From NCBI GenBank assembly GCA_017303975.1, contig JAFLBG010000004.1:62001-126000 (forward strand): a DNA stretch of 64,000 nucleotides, in the 5' to 3' direction. Within the stretch, counting starts at the first letter, position 1, and each line of letters begins with the position of its first letter. The DNA is from Bacteroidota bacterium. Its GTDB lineage: Bacteria > Bacteroidota > Bacteroidia > JAFLBG01. The translations under genes and the position numbers were made by a program. Under the pieces are notes generated by a model. It was given only the letters and a program-made list of their open reading frames with translations, searched no databases and was not told where the DNA came from. Shown in pieces: positions 16,487 to 24,650 of this stretch.

Positions 16487-18052
16487 CTACTCCTTTACAA
16501 ATCGAACGATGCTTTCTTGGTTATTTGTGCTTTTTACTTTTGCAAAATAAACACCGGCACTAAGGCTTTGAATATCTATTTCATTGCTTTGTGTGTGTTG
16601 TACACTAAGTACAGTATTCCCCAAAACATCTATGATTTGTATGCTTTCAATTGCTGAATTTATTTTTACAGAAAGCTTGTTGGTAGCAGGATTTGGGAAT
16701 ACACCAATTGAAATTTTTGGTTTATTGACATTTCCAACTGAAGCAAGATTGTTACAGGTAGGAAGCAAACCACTATTATAAAAAGCTTGTATCTGCTGTG
16801 CTCTTTGTTTTAGTAATCCAACACTTGCCCCATTGTTTTGCCCTGCGGCTGCTCTAGAGAATACAAATGCAATATCTAAATCTATAATTCCTCCGGCAAG
16901 CAAGGTGTCTATATCTACACTCCCTAATCCTCTTCTATCGCCTGGAGTTACAGTTTCTATCCAACCTGCCGGCACTTCCGGAAAACCGGAAAACATGTAA
17001 GGTGTTGGTGCATTGCCGCCTCTTCCGTTTCCTCCATAGGTTATTGGTAAACCGTCTCTCCATTTTGCATTCATGTAGTTGTAATAATCACTTGCGTTTG
17101 TCGGGTTCCCAGCTAGCGTATTGTCGTTGTTATAGTACGTGAAACCGCTCATTTGTTTATTCAAGAATACAATCCCTTCTGCGCCAAGCGCTGTGCCATA
17201 TCCCACAATTCCTCCCGAAGAAGCATCATTGTTATCTCCATTGTATCCATAGTACATATTTAGTGTGCTATCACAACCTATATAATCATCAAATGGTCCG
17301 CCAATATCTAAATCGCTCCATAAACCAACCTTTGTGTTATGTAGGGTTAACGATGATTTATTTATTATTTTATAGTTTAAGAAAATCGTATTGTTTAGTG
17401 CGGTATCGGAGTAGCATTTGTAGGCGTATGCCATTCCATGAATCTCCAAACCTATTTGAGCAGAGCTTGTTTCGGTATGTGCATGTAGTTTATCGTTAAA
17501 AATAAAGTAAACCGCTTGATCTCCTTTAATGATAGGATAATCACCGTTTGCGGGATCGTAAATAGTATTTCCGTTAAAGTCAAAAAATGGAGTCATATCA
17601 CTACTGAACGAACTACCACCCTTTCCCGGCCAATCGATAATTTCCTGCGGAATAGTTGTAAATAAACCAAGTTTAAAGCTATCAATCGTTGATTTGTTTA
17701 TTCTCCACACTTTATCGTATTGGACAGATGTAGCTGCATCAATAGAATCGGTGATAGGATCTAGTGGTCCCGGCCAAAAGTCAGAGCCTGTTTGTTTATA
17801 AGTTTGACAAGCCGTTCTAAGGTTTCCACCAGCATCCAAACCACCTATCCATAATTGGCTAACAAACATGGTTGATGAGCCGGATCCTTTTGGCGCTTCA
17901 AAGTGACTTACTTGCCCGTTACTAAAGAGTCCACCGTCTGAATAGAATGCTGCTTTTATACTGTTTAAATCTAAATAAGCGCTGTCTTGCGCCTTTGTAT
18001 CAAACGTTTTTCCTAGAAAAGCAAATGATAAAATGAGTAGTTCTTTTTTCAT
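16487..18052 (-). CDS. Secreted protein with T9SS type A sorting domain, unknown function
   Basis: 521 residues with a signal peptide (cleavage near KAQD, residue 21). The body (about 22-430) begins YLDLNSIKAAFYSDGGLFSNG and includes many Gly, Asn and Asp residues; it resembles secreted Bacteroidota proteins that carry a calcium-like DFNGNTIYDPANGDYP segment. The last ~80 residues form a type A T9SS sorting domain (IGVFPNPATNKLSV, IIDVLGNTVL, LSAGVYFAKV). I do not recognise a catalytic motif. It is a single-gene unit on the minus strand between convergent and divergent neighbours. Confidence 0.8.
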   Translation of the reverse strand: MKKELLILSFAFLGKTFDTKAQDSAYLDLNSIKAAFYSDGGLFSNGQVSHFEAPKGSGSSTMFVSQLWIGGLDAGGNLRTACQTYKQTGSDFWPGPLDPITDSIDAATSVQYDKVWRINKSTIDSFKLGLFTTIPQEIIDWPGKGGSSFSSDMTPFFDFNGNTIYDPANGDYPIIKGDQAVYFIFNDKLHAHTETSSAQIGLEIHGMAYAYKCYSDTALNNTIFLNYKIINKSSLTLHNTKVGLWSDLDIGGPFDDYIGCDSTLNMYYGYNGDNNDASSGGIVGYGTALGAEGIVFLNKQMSGFTYYNNDNTLAGNPTNASDYYNYMNAKWRDGLPITYGGNGRGGNAPTPYMFSGFPEVPAGWIETVTPGDRRGLGSVDIDTLLAGGIIDLDIAFVFSRAAAGQNNGASVGLLKQRAQQIQAFYNSGLLPTCNNLASVGNVNKPKISIGVFPNPATNKLSVKINSAIESIQIIDVLGNTVLSVQHTQSNEIDIQSLSAGVYFAKVKSTNNQESIVRFVKE

Positions 18053-18118
18053 AGTAATTATTTTTAATAAGTTATATCATCTAACAATGCAACACCAGTA
18101 CCAATGTATTAGTGGTTA

Positions 18119-18152
18119 TTGTGAAACTATAAACGGTATTATTTTACCTTTG
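18119..18152 (+). promoter_or_regulatory. Bacteroidota-type promoter upstream of the GNAT gene
   Basis: TTG at 18119-18121 and an exact TAnnTTTG box (TACCTTTG, 18145-18152) are 23 bases apart. The predicted transcription start, four to five bases beyond the box, coincides with the ATG at 18157, so the message would be leaderless. Confidence 0.6.
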
Positions 18153-18189
18153 AAACATGGAACTCATTAAAATAAACGACTCAATTTAA

Positions 18190-18690
18190 TTGTCAGCACT
18201 CACAATGGCTGATTGCCCTGCATTGGTGGAGCATTTAAAGGATAAAGAAATTTCTGATTTCACATTAGCAATCCCTTTCCCTTATCAATTAAGCGGTGCA
18301 GAGTGGTTTGTAAATTTTACGCAACAACGCAAAGAAAAGCTAAAGCACAATAGAGATTGGGCTATTCGAAAGGCAGATGGCGAATTAATTGGTGTTATTA
18401 GTTTTGTAGGCGATGTATCAAGAAAAAATATATACTCGGCCGAAATAGGCTATTGGTTAGCAAAAAAATATTGGGGAGTAGGTATTATGTCTAACAGCGT
18501 GAATGCGTTGTGCAGCTTGGCTTTTAAAGAACACAAGTATGTAAGGTTGGAAGCTCCAGTGTTTGCGCACAATATTGGTTCTCAACGTGTACTTGAAAAG
18601 TGTGGCTTTGAGTTGGAGGGGCGATTAAAAAGGGCGTACTATAAAAACGAAAATTTTTTTGATTCACTATTGTATGCAAAAGTAATTTAA
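18190..18690 (+). CDS. GNAT family N-acetyltransferase (RimJ/RimL-like), start uncertain, possible nonsense mutation
   Basis: The open frame after the last stop codon gives up to 166 residues from TTG 18190, or 161 from ATG 18205. The GNAT fold is clear: TLAIPFPYQLSGAEWFV, GELIGVISF, AEIGYWLAKKYWGVGIM (acetyl-CoA-binding strand and loop), RLEAPVFAHNIGSQRVLEKCGF. It probably acetylates an amine, perhaps a protein N-terminus. Directly upstream and in frame, ATG 18157 opens ten codons (MELIKINDSI) and is then stopped by TAA at 18187-18189. Read through, the peptide would supply the missing first beta strand of the fold, so a CAA, AAA or GAA codon may have mutated to TAA, or this may be a sequencing error. 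Confidence 0.7.
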   Translation: MSALTMADCPALVEHLKDKEISDFTLAIPFPYQLSGAEWFVNFTQQRKEKLKHNRDWAIRKADGELIGVISFVGDVSRKNIYSAEIGYWLAKKYWGVGIMSNSVNALCSLAFKEHKYVRLEAPVFAHNIGSQRVLEKCGFELEGRLKRAYYKNENFFDSLLYAKVI

Positions 18691-18710
18691 TAGATTACTA
18701 TCAATTATTT

Positions 18711-18742
18711 TTTGGCACAGTCTTTGCTAACATATACCTTTG
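18711..18742 (+). promoter_or_regulatory. Bacteroidota-type promoter of the tyrosine-rich protein gene
   Basis: TTTG at 18711-18714 and an exact TAnnTTTG box (TACCTTTG, 18735-18742) are separated by 20 bases. The ATG at 18759 is 16 bases beyond the box, leaving a leader of roughly ten bases without a Shine-Dalgarno sequence. Confidence 0.65.
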
Positions 18743-18758
18743 AAAAAATTACACCAAA

Positions 18759-19952
18759 ATGAAAAGAAAAATACTAATTACTTTTTGCCTAATTGCAGTA
18801 GGCTTTCTGTTTGAATTGAAGGCTCAAGCGTATTATTATTACCCAAAGAGCTACTACTACTACAATAGATATTACGGTTATTACTCTTACGAAACGTATG
18901 ATTATACACCCTATTACTTTAGCCAAACCTTGGGTTTTGTTTCCGGCATATACAATGACTATATGAGAGATAAACAAAAGAAAGAGGAAGAAGCAAAAGC
19001 TGCAGAGCAAATGAAACAGCGTATTACCCAAATGAAAGACTATTATGCAAGCATAGGTAAATATGCAGAAACGGTGCGTGATGGTTGGCACGAAGTAACA
19101 ATTATTGGTGGTGGCGAGTTTATTGATACCAGAAAAGTATATGTGCAAAATAATAGAGTAACGAAAATGTATGCCGATGAATGGATTGAAAATCCTATTG
19201 CTTCTGCAGGACCAATTGTAAATTGCCGCACAGGTGTTCAATTGAAAGGAAAAGATGCAAGTCAGGTTTTGTTAGATGTGTATTTTATAAATTATTTGGG
19301 AGATCAAAGTGTGCTTGCGGAGCCTCCGTTAACTCCCGGAAAAGTTGTTTTTTCTGCCATTAACAAAGCATATGGAGAGTATTATATTCAATTTCAAGAC
19401 GCTCTTTTTGGTCCATTTAAAAACAAATTCAAGTATAATTATTTGGTTGGTTGTAATGAAGAATCTGCAATGAATATATCTTGCAAACCCGGTAGATATA
19501 AAATAAAAGCTGTGGTAAAACGTGGTGGTGCCGATAATGGCTATCAGTCGGTATTTGAAATAGATGTTAAAGTAGGGGAGGGGGAATGTCGTACTATTCA
19601 GTTAAATGAATTTGGATTGAAAAACACTACACCTTTTTTGAAAAGTGCTGATGAGTATAAAAAGGGGAAAGTCGCATTTTGTACAAACATAAAAAAGTAT
19701 AACATGCTCTATGTAGAAATTGATGGAAATGTAGTAGGTCCGTTTGTAAAAAAGTATTCGAAAAAAATGACTTCGGCACAACTACTTGAGTGTGCTGTTA
19801 AGATTGAATATAAACCGGGTACTTATACATATCGTATTTTAAAAGACAAAGGATATAGCTACACAACTGCTACCGAGCTTTATCAAGAAATTAAATCCGG
19901 AGAAATAACTATAAAGGAAGGGGATTACGAAATAGTGCCGATACTTAAATAG
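18759..19952 (+). CDS. Secreted tyrosine-rich protein, unknown function
   Basis: 397 residues with a signal peptide (MKRKILITFCLIAVGFLFEL, cleavage near KAQA, residue 24). Residues about 25-55 are strikingly rich in Tyr (runs such as YYYYPKSYYYYNRYYGYY). A charged helical stretch follows (about 68-92, DKQKKEEEAKAAEQMKQ). The remaining ~300 residues look globular, with two similar halves: FKNKFKYNYLVGCNEESAMN...KPGRYKIK and VKKYSKKMTSAQLLECAVKI...KPGTYTYR. I do not recognise the family. It has its own promoter and terminator, so it is a single-gene unit. Confidence 0.75.
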   Translation: MKRKILITFCLIAVGFLFELKAQAYYYYPKSYYYYNRYYGYYSYETYDYTPYYFSQTLGFVSGIYNDYMRDKQKKEEEAKAAEQMKQRITQMKDYYASIGKYAETVRDGWHEVTIIGGGEFIDTRKVYVQNNRVTKMYADEWIENPIASAGPIVNCRTGVQLKGKDASQVLLDVYFINYLGDQSVLAEPPLTPGKVVFSAINKAYGEYYIQFQDALFGPFKNKFKYNYLVGCNEESAMNISCKPGRYKIKAVVKRGGADNGYQSVFEIDVKVGEGECRTIQLNEFGLKNTTPFLKSADEYKKGKVAFCTNIKKYNMLYVEIDGNVVGPFVKKYSKKMTSAQLLECAVKIEYKPGTYTYRILKDKGYSYTTATELYQEIKSGEITIKEGDYEIVPILK

Positions 19953-19968
19953 TATTTTTTATATTCTG

Positions 19969-20004
19969 AAAGCCTCTATAAACAAAGTTTGTAGGGGCTT
20001 TTTT
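19969..20004 (+). terminator. Intrinsic terminator after the tyrosine-rich protein gene
   Basis: Arms 19969-19983 and 19987-20001 pair over 15 bp (two G-U pairs) with a three-base loop, core AAAGCCTCTA/TAGGGGCTTT, and run into a T-tract. Confidence 0.85.
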
Positions 20005-20031
20005 GTTTTAAGGAATTACTACCTATTTTAG
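20002..20031 (+). promoter_or_regulatory. Possible promoter of the acyl-CoA carboxylase gene
   Basis: TTTG at 20002-20005, inside the T-tract of the preceding terminator, and TATTTTAG at 20024-20031 (one mismatch to TAnnTTTG) are 18 bases apart. The ATG at 20049 lies 17 bases downstream. Confidence 0.35.
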
Positions 20032-20048
20032 CCTTATATATTGAAATT

Positions 20049-21590
20049 ATGCAACCGAAAATAACCGAACTAGAAAATAAAATAAAAGAAGCTCATTTGG
20101 GTGGTGGAGAAAAGCGTATTGAATCTCAACACAAAAAAGGAAAGCTTACAGCACGCGAACGAATTCATTTTTTGTTGGACGAAGGAACCTTTGAAGAGAT
20201 CGGGATGTTTGTTACACACCGCTCCACAGATTTCGGATTGGATAAAGAAAAATATTTAGGAGATGGTGTGGTAACCGGCTATGGCAATATCAATGGGCGA
20301 TTGGTGTATGTGTTCTCTCAAGACTTTACCGTATTTGGAGGATCGCTTTCAGAAACGCATGCAGAAAAAATTTGTAAGATAATGGATTTGGCCATGAAGA
20401 ATGGTGCTCCTGTTATAGGTTTGAATGACAGTGGGGGAGCGCGTATTCAAGAGGGTGTTGTTTCTCTGGGTGGATATGCTGATATATTTTATAGAAATAC
20501 CTTGGCTTCCGGAGTTGTTCCTCAGCTTAGCGCTATTATGGGCCCGTGTGCAGGTGGTGCGGTGTATTCCCCGGCAATTACAGATTTTATATTGATGGTT
20601 GAGAATACTTCATACATGTTTGTTACCGGTCCCAATGTGGTAAAAACAGTAACACATGAAGAGGTTACATCAGAACAATTAGGTGGAGCGTCCGCACACT
20701 CAACTAAATCAGGTGTTACACACTTTGCATGTGCCAACGAAATTGATTGTATTAATCACATAAAGCAATTGTTGAGTTACATGCCATCTAACTGTGAGGA
20801 AGATGCACCTGTAGTTGAATACAAAGCAGGTAATGAAAAACGAACAAAATTAAATTCTATTATTCCCGACAACTCTAATCAGCCGTATGATATACGAGAT
20901 GTGATTACCGAAGTTGTTGATGGTGAAACATTTTTAGAGGTACACAAAAATTTTGCGGAGAATATTGTAGTAGGCTTTGCGCGTATTGCAGGACGCAGTA
21001 TTGGTGTGGTTGCAAATCAACCGGCTTTTTTAGCCGGAGTATTGGATATTCACTCTTCAACGAAAGCAGCTCGATTTGTGCGCTTTTGCGACTCTTTTAA
21101 TATTCCACTGCTTGTGTTCGAGGATGTGCCTGGCTTTTTGCCTGGTACCGACCAAGAGTGGAATGCAATTATTACAAACGGAGCTAAATTACTATATGCT
21201 TTCTGTGAAGCTACGGTGCCGCGTATTACAGTAATTACCCGCAAAGCATACGGTGGTGCGTATGATGTAATGAACTCCAAGCACATTGGTGCTGATATGA
21301 ACTATGCTTGGCCATCAGCTGAAATCGCGGTAATGGGAGCAAAAGGAGCCGCTGAAATTATTTTCAAAAAGGAAATTAGTGAAGCAAAGAATCCGGAAGA
21401 AAAATTGAAAGAGAAAGAACAAGAGTATATTAAAACATTTGCAAATCCTTATCGTGCAGCTGAAAGAGGGTTTGTTGATGAAGTAATAAAACCGGAAGAT
21501 ACTCGTGAAAAATTAATCAAAGCATTTAAAATGCTGGAGAATAAGGTTGCTAAATTACCAAAGAAAAAACACGGAAATATTCCGTTGTAA
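20049..21590 (+). CDS. pccB: Acyl-CoA (propionyl-CoA) carboxylase carboxyltransferase subunit beta
   Basis: 513 residues, the usual length for PccB-type chains. It carries the carboxyltransferase fold in two halves: [19 protein letters not shown] at the start, GGARIQEGV and [12 protein letters not shown] (oxyanion-hole glycines) in the first half, [15 protein letters not shown]-like [15 protein letters not shown] and [16 protein letters not shown] in the second. The enzyme moves CO2 from biotin to propionyl-CoA to give methylmalonyl-CoA; a methylmalonyl-CoA decarboxylase alpha chain is the close alternative. No biotin carboxylase or carrier gene is adjacent. A free-standing B12-binding domain of the methylmalonyl-CoA mutase type lies at 56.2 kb. 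Confidence 0.88.
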   Translation: MQPKITELENKIKEAHLGGGEKRIESQHKKGKLTARERIHFLLDEGTFEEIGMFVTHRSTDFGLDKEKYLGDGVVTGYGNINGRLVYVFSQDFTVFGGSLSETHAEKICKIMDLAMKNGAPVIGLNDSGGARIQEGVVSLGGYADIFYRNTLASGVVPQLSAIMGPCAGGAVYSPAITDFILMVENTSYMFVTGPNVVKTVTHEEVTSEQLGGASAHSTKSGVTHFACANEIDCINHIKQLLSYMPSNCEEDAPVVEYKAGNEKRTKLNSIIPDNSNQPYDIRDVITEVVDGETFLEVHKNFAENIVVGFARIAGRSIGVVANQPAFLAGVLDIHSSTKAARFVRFCDSFNIPLLVFEDVPGFLPGTDQEWNAIITNGAKLLYAFCEATVPRITVITRKAYGGAYDVMNSKHIGADMNYAWPSAEIAVMGAKGAAEIIFKKEISEAKNPEEKLKEKEQEYIKTFANPYRAAERGFVDEVIKPEDTREKLIKAFKMLENKVAKLPKKKHGNIPL

Positions 21591-21622
21591 TTTGGCAAAT
21601 GAAGTTTGATGTTTTGTGTGTG

Positions 21623-22291
21623 TTACACCACTTTTCCATCACTCAATGTAATTATTCTATCTGTTTTGTTGGCAAACCCCATGTCGTGGGTAACAACTAG
21701 AATGGTTTGTTTGAATTCTTCTTTTAGTGTTTTAAATATATCGAATACCAAATCACTGTTTTTTGTATCTAAGTTTCCGGTGGGCTCATCACCCATAATG
21801 ATGAGAGGGTCGTTAATAAGCGCTCGCGCAATAGCTACACGTTGCTGTTGTCCTCCGGATAATTTGTTTGCTTTTTTTAAGGCTTGATCTCTTAATCCGA
21901 GCATGTCAAGTTTTTGGTAGGCGCGTTCTTGTATTTCTGCTTCGGAATATTTTGCCAATTTTATAGCGGGTAATGAAACATTCTCTAACACTGTAAACTC
22001 GGGTAATAGATAATGAAACTGAAAAACGAATCCTATTTTTTGATTGCGAATTTCTGCCAATTCATTTTTATTTTTCTTACTTAAATCTTCTCCATCAAAA
22101 AAGATTTGTCCCTCGTAGTCTGTATCTAATGTACTTAGCACATAAAGTAATGTAGATTTTCCACTGCCCGAAGATCCAATAATAGAAACAAATTCTGACT
22201 GATCAATGCTAACATTAATAGAATTAAGGGCTTGAAAATCTACCGGATCTCTAAACCATTTACTTAAATTTCTTGTCTCAATTAATGCCAT
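21623..22291 (-). CDS. ABC transporter ATP-binding protein, LolD/MacB type
   Basis: 222 residues, a single nucleotide-binding domain. Walker A is GSSGSGKST (39-47), the signature is LSGGQQQR, Walker B is LIIMGDEP and the switch His lies in VVTHD. Sequence style (NINVSIDQSEFVSIIGSSG, LFQFHYLLPEF-like FQFHYLLPEF) fits the LolD/FtsE/MacB group that powers FtsX-type permeases. Its ATG overlaps the stop of the upstream permease gene (TAATG), so the two are translationally coupled. It is the last gene of the efflux operon. Confidence 0.9.
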   Translation of the reverse strand: MALIETRNLSKWFRDPVDFQALNSINVSIDQSEFVSIIGSSGSGKSTLLYVLSTLDTDYEGQIFFDGEDLSKKNKNELAEIRNQKIGFVFQFHYLLPEFTVLENVSLPAIKLAKYSEAEIQERAYQKLDMLGLRDQALKKANKLSGGQQQRVAIARALINDPLIIMGDEPTGNLDTKNSDLVFDIFKTLKEEFKQTILVVTHDMGFANKTDRIITLSDGKVV

Positions 22292-23556
22292 TATTTCCCT
22301 CTAATTATATCAATTGCATCTACTTTAGAAGCTTTTCTGGCTGGTAAATACCCAGCCACAGCAGTTACAACGATGCCAAAAACAAATGCGGTAATAAAAA
22401 AATAAGGAGAAGAATTAAAGGTGAGGTGGTCTGAAGATATAAACCCTTTTATATCCATTTTGATACTACCAATAATTTTTTGTAGTAAACCACCTAGTAT
22501 AAGTCCTAGTATTCCACCAATAAAGCCTATTACCAGCGACTCGGTTAAAAATATTTTTCTAATGTCTTTGTCTTTATAACCAATTGCCTTTAAAATAGCT
22601 ATGTCAGGCATTTTTTCATAAATAATCATTGTCAAAATATTGAAAATACCAAAACCGGAAACGACCAAAATGGAGGCAATTACCAAGTAGGTAACCATAT
22701 TTTGTATTTTAAACACCCCAAATATGTTAGCGTTAGCGGTAACCCAGTCGGTAGCTTTGTATCCAAATTTTTCTTCGTAAAGCAGAGCGAGATGTTGTGC
22801 CTTGTCTATATTCTTTAGTTTAATATTAATGTCGGTAATGTAAGAACCATCCACATTAAGCAGCTTTTGAGCGTTTCTAATATTAATGTATGCTCGAGAT
22901 TTGTCTACCTCTGTTAACCCGGACTTGTTAACACCAACAACTTTCATTTCTAGTGTAACACCGGTGGGAGAAATAACATACATGTTGTCATTTATTTTGG
23001 CGCCAAGCAATTCGGCCAATCCTTCACCTAAAATAATTCCATTATTAATGGTTTGTAGCTTAAGTATATTTCCTTGTGTCATGTACTTTTCTACATTAAA
23101 CAGCATGTTTTCCTTAATAATATCAACACCAGCAACCCTTCCCGAAACTTGTGCTAAACCCAATTTGAATATTGCTTGAGATCCTAGAAAAGGCGATACC
23201 CCAATAACTTCAGGGTCTTTTTCAAGAATGGAAATAATTTGGTATCCATTTTTTATTTTAGGTTGTTCTTCTTTCGGTTTTTGATTTCGTACTACGATCC
23301 ATTTGTTGGAAGCGGTATCTATTCTTGAAACAATAGAAGGTCTATTTTTGTTGGCTTCGTTATAGATTCTAATATTGGCAGTTGTATTTATTGTTTGGTC
23401 AATAAAAGTGCTTTGAAATCCTGACATTAAGCCGGCTTGAAAAATAAACATGGCAATGCCGAATGTTACTCCTAACATGGCAACTAATGTTTGTCGCTTT
23501 TTAGAAAGCAAGTGTGTAATAGCAATTCGGACTGTGGGCGATTTTGTATTTATCAT
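22291..23556 (-). CDS. ABC transporter permease, FtsX/MacB/LolE type
   Basis: 421 residues. One N-terminal helix (about 17-40, QTLVAMLGVTFGIAMFIFQAG), a large periplasmic domain (about 45-275), then three C-terminal helices (about 285-310, 335-360, 380-410) with the FtsX-family segment ILKAIGYKDKDIRKIFLTESLVIGF, read in parts. Permeases of this kind do mechanotransmission rather than classical import or export. The gene overlaps the adaptor gene upstream (ATGA) and the ATPase gene downstream (TAATG), so adaptor, permease and ATPase form a MacAB-like unit. Confidence 0.88.
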   Translation of the reverse strand: MINTKSPTVRIAITHLLSKKRQTLVAMLGVTFGIAMFIFQAGLMSGFQSTFIDQTINTTANIRIYNEANKNRPSIVSRIDTASNKWIVVRNQKPKEEQPKIKNGYQIISILEKDPEVIGVSPFLGSQAIFKLGLAQVSGRVAGVDIIKENMLFNVEKYMTQGNILKLQTINNGIILGEGLAELLGAKINDNMYVISPTGVTLEMKVVGVNKSGLTEVDKSRAYINIRNAQKLLNVDGSYITDINIKLKNIDKAQHLALLYEEKFGYKATDWVTANANIFGVFKIQNMVTYLVIASILVVSGFGIFNILTMIIYEKMPDIAILKAIGYKDKDIRKIFLTESLVIGFIGGILGLILGGLLQKIIGSIKMDIKGFISSDHLTFNSSPYFFITAFVFGIVVTAVAGYLPARKASKVDAIDIIRGK

Positions 23557-24650
23557 TTTTTCTCCAACTCTGTATCTTCATCAATACCAGATAGAATCTC
23601 AACAAATTCCAAGTCTTCCGCACCTTTTGTAATTGTTATTAAATCCTTAGTGCCCCTTACTTTTACTTTATTGTTTTCAATAATAAATTCGCGGGGAATA
23701 ACAAGTGCATTTTCTTTTCGTTCAATAATAATATTTGCCTCTACGGATAGTCCGGAGAATGCAGCAATATCGTTCTTTAATTGGATGGAGCCTATAACTT
23801 TAGATGTTTTATTACCTTGACTTATTCGTGGATACGCTTCAACAACAACGCCTTTGTATGTCTCATTTTTAAAGGCATCTATCAAATACACAATTTCTTG
23901 ATTCTTCTTTACAAGACCGATGTCTGTTTCATCTACACTAAGCTCAACTTCAAAATTTTTATTGTCGCCAACCTCCATCAACACCAATTGCGAATTTGCT
24001 AAATCGCCCTCCTTTACTGCAATGTCATATACTCTTCCTTTTATAGTAGAGGAAATAATATAATCTCCTTTATTACTCAGTTGAGCTTCGTATTGAATTT
24101 TTGCATTTTCGTATTCTGTATATAATCTATCTTTTGTACTTAAAAAAGTGCTATAAGCCTTTAAATATGTCTGTTTAGAAACATCAAATGTTGTTTTGGC
24201 AATATCTAACTGTTGTTTGCTAATTGCATTTTCCTTAAAAAGATTGGAGTAACGAGCATAGTTGGTTGAGTCTAGCTCGTATTTTGTTTTGGCAGAGGCT
24301 ACTTCTTGTTTAACAGAAGTTAACATGGGTGAATTTTCACTTACGTTTTTGCTTGCTAGTTCAAGTAGGTTTTTCGCAGTATTTACGTTGTAATCACTTA
24401 TCTCACTTTTAATAGTAACCAAAGGTTGATTAACACCTACGGTATCACCTACCTTCACATGTATGTGTGCCACATAGCCGGGAAGTTTACTATATACTTT
24501 ATAATGATTAATTGGAAATAACTTTCCGGAAGCATAAACGGCTTGTGTTAAGCTTTTGCGTATGGGTTTAGTAGAGTTAGTGTTATTTTTACACGAAGCA
24601 ATAACAACAAGCAATGTGGCTACTAGTCCAATACGAATTAAGTTTTTCAT
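23553..24650 (-). CDS. HlyD/MacA-type periplasmic adaptor lipoprotein
   Basis: 365 residues with a lipoprotein signal (lipobox VIASC, Cys20). The biotinyl-lipoyl-like hairpin is seen at YVAHIHVKVGDTVGVNQPL and again after a long coiled-coil stretch (about 85-190), followed by a beta-barrel domain (SVDETDIGLVKKNQEIVYLIDAF in parts). Adaptors bridge inner-membrane pumps to TolC-type outer-membrane channels. Because it overlaps the FtsX-type permease gene by four bases, it is most likely the partner of the ABC pump, not of the RND pump, which has its own adaptor. Confidence 0.88.
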   Translation of the reverse strand: MKNLIRIGLVATLLVVIASCKNNTNSTKPIRKSLTQAVYASGKLFPINHYKVYSKLPGYVAHIHVKVGDTVGVNQPLVTIKSEISDYNVNTAKNLLELASKNVSENSPMLTSVKQEVASAKTKYELDSTNYARYSNLFKENAISKQQLDIAKTTFDVSKQTYLKAYSTFLSTKDRLYTEYENAKIQYEAQLSNKGDYIISSTIKGRVYDIAVKEGDLANSQLVLMEVGDNKNFEVELSVDETDIGLVKKNQEIVYLIDAFKNETYKGVVVEAYPRISQGNKTSKVIGSIQLKNDIAAFSGLSVEANIIIERKENALVIPREFIIENNKVKVRGTKDLITITKGAEDLEFVEILSGIDEDTELEKK

